Shown here in pieces: positions 15,044-16,328 of a stretch of DNA of 16,328 nt. Numbering within the stretch: the first letter of the stretch is position 1; the number at the start of each line of letters is the position of its first letter. Origin of the DNA: CBIFWW01 sp966186435 (GTDB lineage Bacteria > Pseudomonadota > Gammaproteobacteria > Enterobacterales > Enterobacteriaceae). Where the stretch lies: assembly GCA_966186435.1 (NCBI GenBank), contig CBIFWW010000074.1, forward strand, positions 1 to 16,328, given 5' to 3'. A model generated the notes under the pieces. It was not told where the DNA came from, made no database searches, and saw nothing but the letters and a program-made list of their open reading frames with translations. The translations under genes were made by a program, and so were the position numbers.

Positions 15044-15466
15044 TCATTTGTAGAGTGGAAGATTCCCTGTCATTTTTGTCACCTTCTTTTTAGGGCCAAT
15101 GATTCCAATTGCTACCAGCTCAATATTATCACTTTTCACTGAGGATATCTTTTCACCGTACTCTTCATACGTTTTGCATGACTGTGCCAGTGCGCTGAAT
15201 GGCATAACATAAATATCATCATCACTTTCTGCATTGGCCTGTATTTCACGGAGGTATTCACCTGACGCCAGAAGAATAGGAAGTGGACTATAAATCACGC
15301 CGGGGTAATTCACATCGTCAAGGCTTTTCATATCTGAACCAACGAGATTTTCAACTGTGCGACCAAAACTAATTCCAATAACGCTTGCCGCATTCATAGC
15401 AAGACCGACTGGAAGATCTTTATCAATAATAATAGTACAGCGATATTGGCTAGCATCGAATCTCAT
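15044..15466 (-). CDS. DUF2000 family protein
   Basis: A 140-residue protein whose pattern (DLPVGLAMNAASVIGISFGR at 17-36, NYPGVIYSPLPILLASGEYL at 53-72, VMPFSALAQSCKTYEEYGEK at 86-105, and an IELVAIGIIGPKKKV.K.TG..PL ending) is that of the DUF2000 family, small proteins with a fold related to archaeal peptidyl-tRNA hydrolase (Pth2). Length is normal. GAGGG lies 6 nt before ATG 15466. It starts 29 bp after the Dabb reading frame in the same direction. No enzymatic function is established for the family to my knowledge; co-transcription with a prephenate decarboxylase suggests a role in the pathway, but which step cannot be said. Confidence 0.75.
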   Translation of the reverse strand: MRFDASQYRCTIIIDKDLPVGLAMNAASVIGISFGRTVENLVGSDMKSLDDVNYPGVIYSPLPILLASGEYLREIQANAESDDDIYVMPFSALAQSCKTYEEYGEKISSVKSDNIELVAIGIIGPKKKVTKMTGNLPLYK

Positions 15467-15495
15467 TTTTAACCCTCAATTCTAGATGAATTATT

Positions 15496-15852
15496 TCAAC
15501 GGACATTAGGAAGGTCATTCAATACAGAGAGCAGACCATTGTTAAGTGTAAAGTCACTTGACAGTTCAATATCAACAACCTTCCAGTCCGCGATAGATTT
15601 CCATTTTGTAACACCTTTCTAGTGGTCAGGATGGATAATAAAGGAATTAAGATCTTCACTGTTTTCAAACAGACCAATTACCACAAAATCCGCTGCAATA
15701 TCCCGCTTTGTGATATTCCTGCCGCAGCTCCATCCTTTTATTTCATCAATATGATTTGGGTGGGCACGCGTTGCCCTTTCTGCATCAATGGCTTTCAAGG
15801 ATGACCAGTTCCATGGGTTCCTGAACGTAAACATGACAATATGCATTAACAT
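15496..15852 (-). pseudogene. Dabb-family (stress-responsive A/B barrel) protein with in-frame amber codon
   Basis: From ATG 15852 the frame reads MLMHIVMFTFRNPWNWSSLK, then CGRNITKRDIAADFVVIGLF, then IIHPDH and TAG at 15619-15621. The same frame continues after the TAG as KGVTKWKSIADWKVVDIEL up to TGA at 15496. Dabb proteins have HPDHQK..., so the amber replaces the conserved Gln, a single C-to-T change from CAG. The full frame is about 118 codons, slightly above the family's usual 95-110. Dabb proteins are small dimeric barrels; some act as cyclases or aromatases (olivetolic acid cyclase is one). It is the first gene of the operon. Whether it is dead, read through, or a sequencing error is open. 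GGGGAG lies 11 nt before the chosen start. Confidence 0.7.
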
Positions 15853-15907
15853 ATGATTTAGTACTCCCCTCATACTGTTTGTACTAATTCGCTGAAAAAT
15901 TAGACAC

Positions 15908-15972
15908 ATTATGCAGTAGCCAAATGGAAATTTGTTACCTAAATCATTTGATTATTACTGAATTTTAGGTAA
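15908..15972. promoter_or_regulatory. Divergent promoter/operator region between the operon and the Lrp-type gene
   Basis: A perfect 9-bp inverted repeat, TTACCTAAA (15935-15943) and TTTAGGTAA (15964-15972), has half-site centres 29 bp apart, close to three helical turns, suiting a dimeric or octameric Lrp-type regulator. On the minus strand a CATAAT (-10-like, 15908-15913) places the left half-site near -30 to -40 of the operon promoter. On the plus strand TATTTA (15981-15986) could be the -10 of the regulator gene. The region is strongly AT-rich. Binding is inferred, not shown. Confidence 0.5.
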
Positions 15973-16015
15973 AAGTTTCCTATTTATGTTTTCAAAAAGA
16001 AAGGAGTTTTCTATT

Positions 16016-16328
16016 ATGGCGCTTAGCCCGACAGATATGAAGATCCTCAAATTTTTACAAGATGATGCTCGTGTAACTAACCAGGAACTGGCGGAGAAGA
16101 TAGGCATGTCAGCGTCTCCTTGCTGGCGAAAAGTTCGTAAGCTTGAGGAAGATGAAGTGATTCAGGGCTACCGGGCTGTCCTTGACCGTAAAAAGATCGG
16201 TCTGGGGGTAATGGTTTTCATTCGGGTAGCCATTGATAGCCACAGTGAAGCGGAAGCCAAAAAATTTGAAGAAGAAGTGACCGCGTTGGAAGATGTAGTT
16301 GCCTGCTATAGCATCGGTGGGGATGCCG
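16016..16328 (+). CDS. Lrp/AsnC-family transcriptional regulator (5' part; runs off the window)
   Basis: From ATG 16016 (AAGGAG 9 nt upstream) 104 residues are visible: MALSPTDMKILKFLQDDARV, then an AsnC-type helix-turn-helix (NQELAEKIGMSASPCWRKVR, about residues 22-41), the linker LEEDEVIQGYRAVLD, and the start of the RAM ligand/oligomerisation domain (GLGVMVFIRVAIDSHSEAEA, then VVACYSIGGDA). Lrp-type proteins bind amino acids and typically regulate transport or metabolism of their ligand, often with a divergent neighbour. Here it points away from an operon that ends in a LysE exporter, so it is the likely local regulator, perhaps sensing the product or a precursor amino acid. Confidence 0.92.
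   Translation, partial: MALSPTDMKILKFLQDDARVTNQELAEKIGMSASPCWRKVRKLEEDEVIQGYRAVLDRKKIGLGVMVFIRVAIDSHSEAEAKKFEEEVTALEDVVACYSIGGDA

Larger units (their letters stand above)
8774..16328. mobile_element. Genomic island at the tRNA-Phe hotspot (left part; right end outside window)
   Basis: The island starts at the second att-like repeat and continues past the window end. It contains decayed conjugative-element genes (8794-9186, 9362-9673) and then a leftward eight-gene biosynthetic operon with a divergent Lrp/AsnC regulator. Base composition falls visibly from the GC-rich core genes to AT-rich sequence, especially from about 11950 to 16010, and the conserved core gene order stops. No integrase gene lies in the window; if one survives it should lie beyond 16328. 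Confidence 0.75.

Noticed and set aside
9482..15621. Possible use of TAG as a sense codon (amber suppression), since two reading frames are interrupted by TAG
   Set aside because: The expected residues differ (Tyr at 9482, Gln at 15619), other lesions are frameshifts, and core genes show no sign of recoding. Independent decay is simpler.

Overview
The window is a piece of an Enterobacterales chromosome. Two regions meet at a tRNA-Phe gene. From 1 to about 8640 it is an ordinary, fairly GC-rich core block in the order groL (partial)-groES, yjeH, fxsA, aspA, dcuA, cutA, dsbD, yjdC, tRNA-Phe(GAA). I recognise these proteins as close relatives of the E. coli ones, and the gene order matches the groE-to-pheU part of that chromosome. 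The proteins suggest the Serratia/Yersinia/Rahnella side of the order, but the genus cannot be fixed from the sequence alone.

From the 3' end of the tRNA onward the DNA is accessory. The last 20 bases of tRNA-Phe plus flank are repeated exactly 160 bp downstream, as expected for attachment-site duplication at an integration hotspot. Next come decayed mobile-element genes: an integrating-conjugative-element protein of the DUF1525/TIGR03757 type, frameshifted and cut off at the second att copy, and an AlbA_2 (schlafen-type) gene with an internal stop.

The rest of the island (9757-15852) is an AT-richer, leftward run of eight tightly spaced genes. In transcription order they are: a Dabb-fold protein (in-frame amber), a DUF2000 protein, a PaaK-like adenylate-forming ligase (one-base frameshift), a class IV aminotransferase of the IlvE type, a BacA-type prephenate decarboxylase, an AhpD-fold protein, a mu-crystallin/ornithine-cyclodeaminase-family reductase, and a LysE-family amino acid exporter. 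A Lrp/AsnC-type regulator starts divergently at 16016 and runs off the window. A 9-bp inverted repeat lies in the shared intergenic region.

Read together, this looks like a biosynthetic operon for a non-proteinogenic amino acid made from prephenate. BacA would decarboxylate prephenate without aromatising the ring, the aminotransferase would convert the 2-oxo acid to an amino acid, the reductase and ligase would tailor or activate it, and LysE would export it under Lrp-type control. It resembles the bacilysin/anticapsin and dihydrophenylalanine pathways in its first step, but it lacks recognisable BacB, BacC, BacD and BacG, so the product is probably different. The frameshift and the amber codon leave open whether the operon is intact, decaying, or affected by sequencing error.
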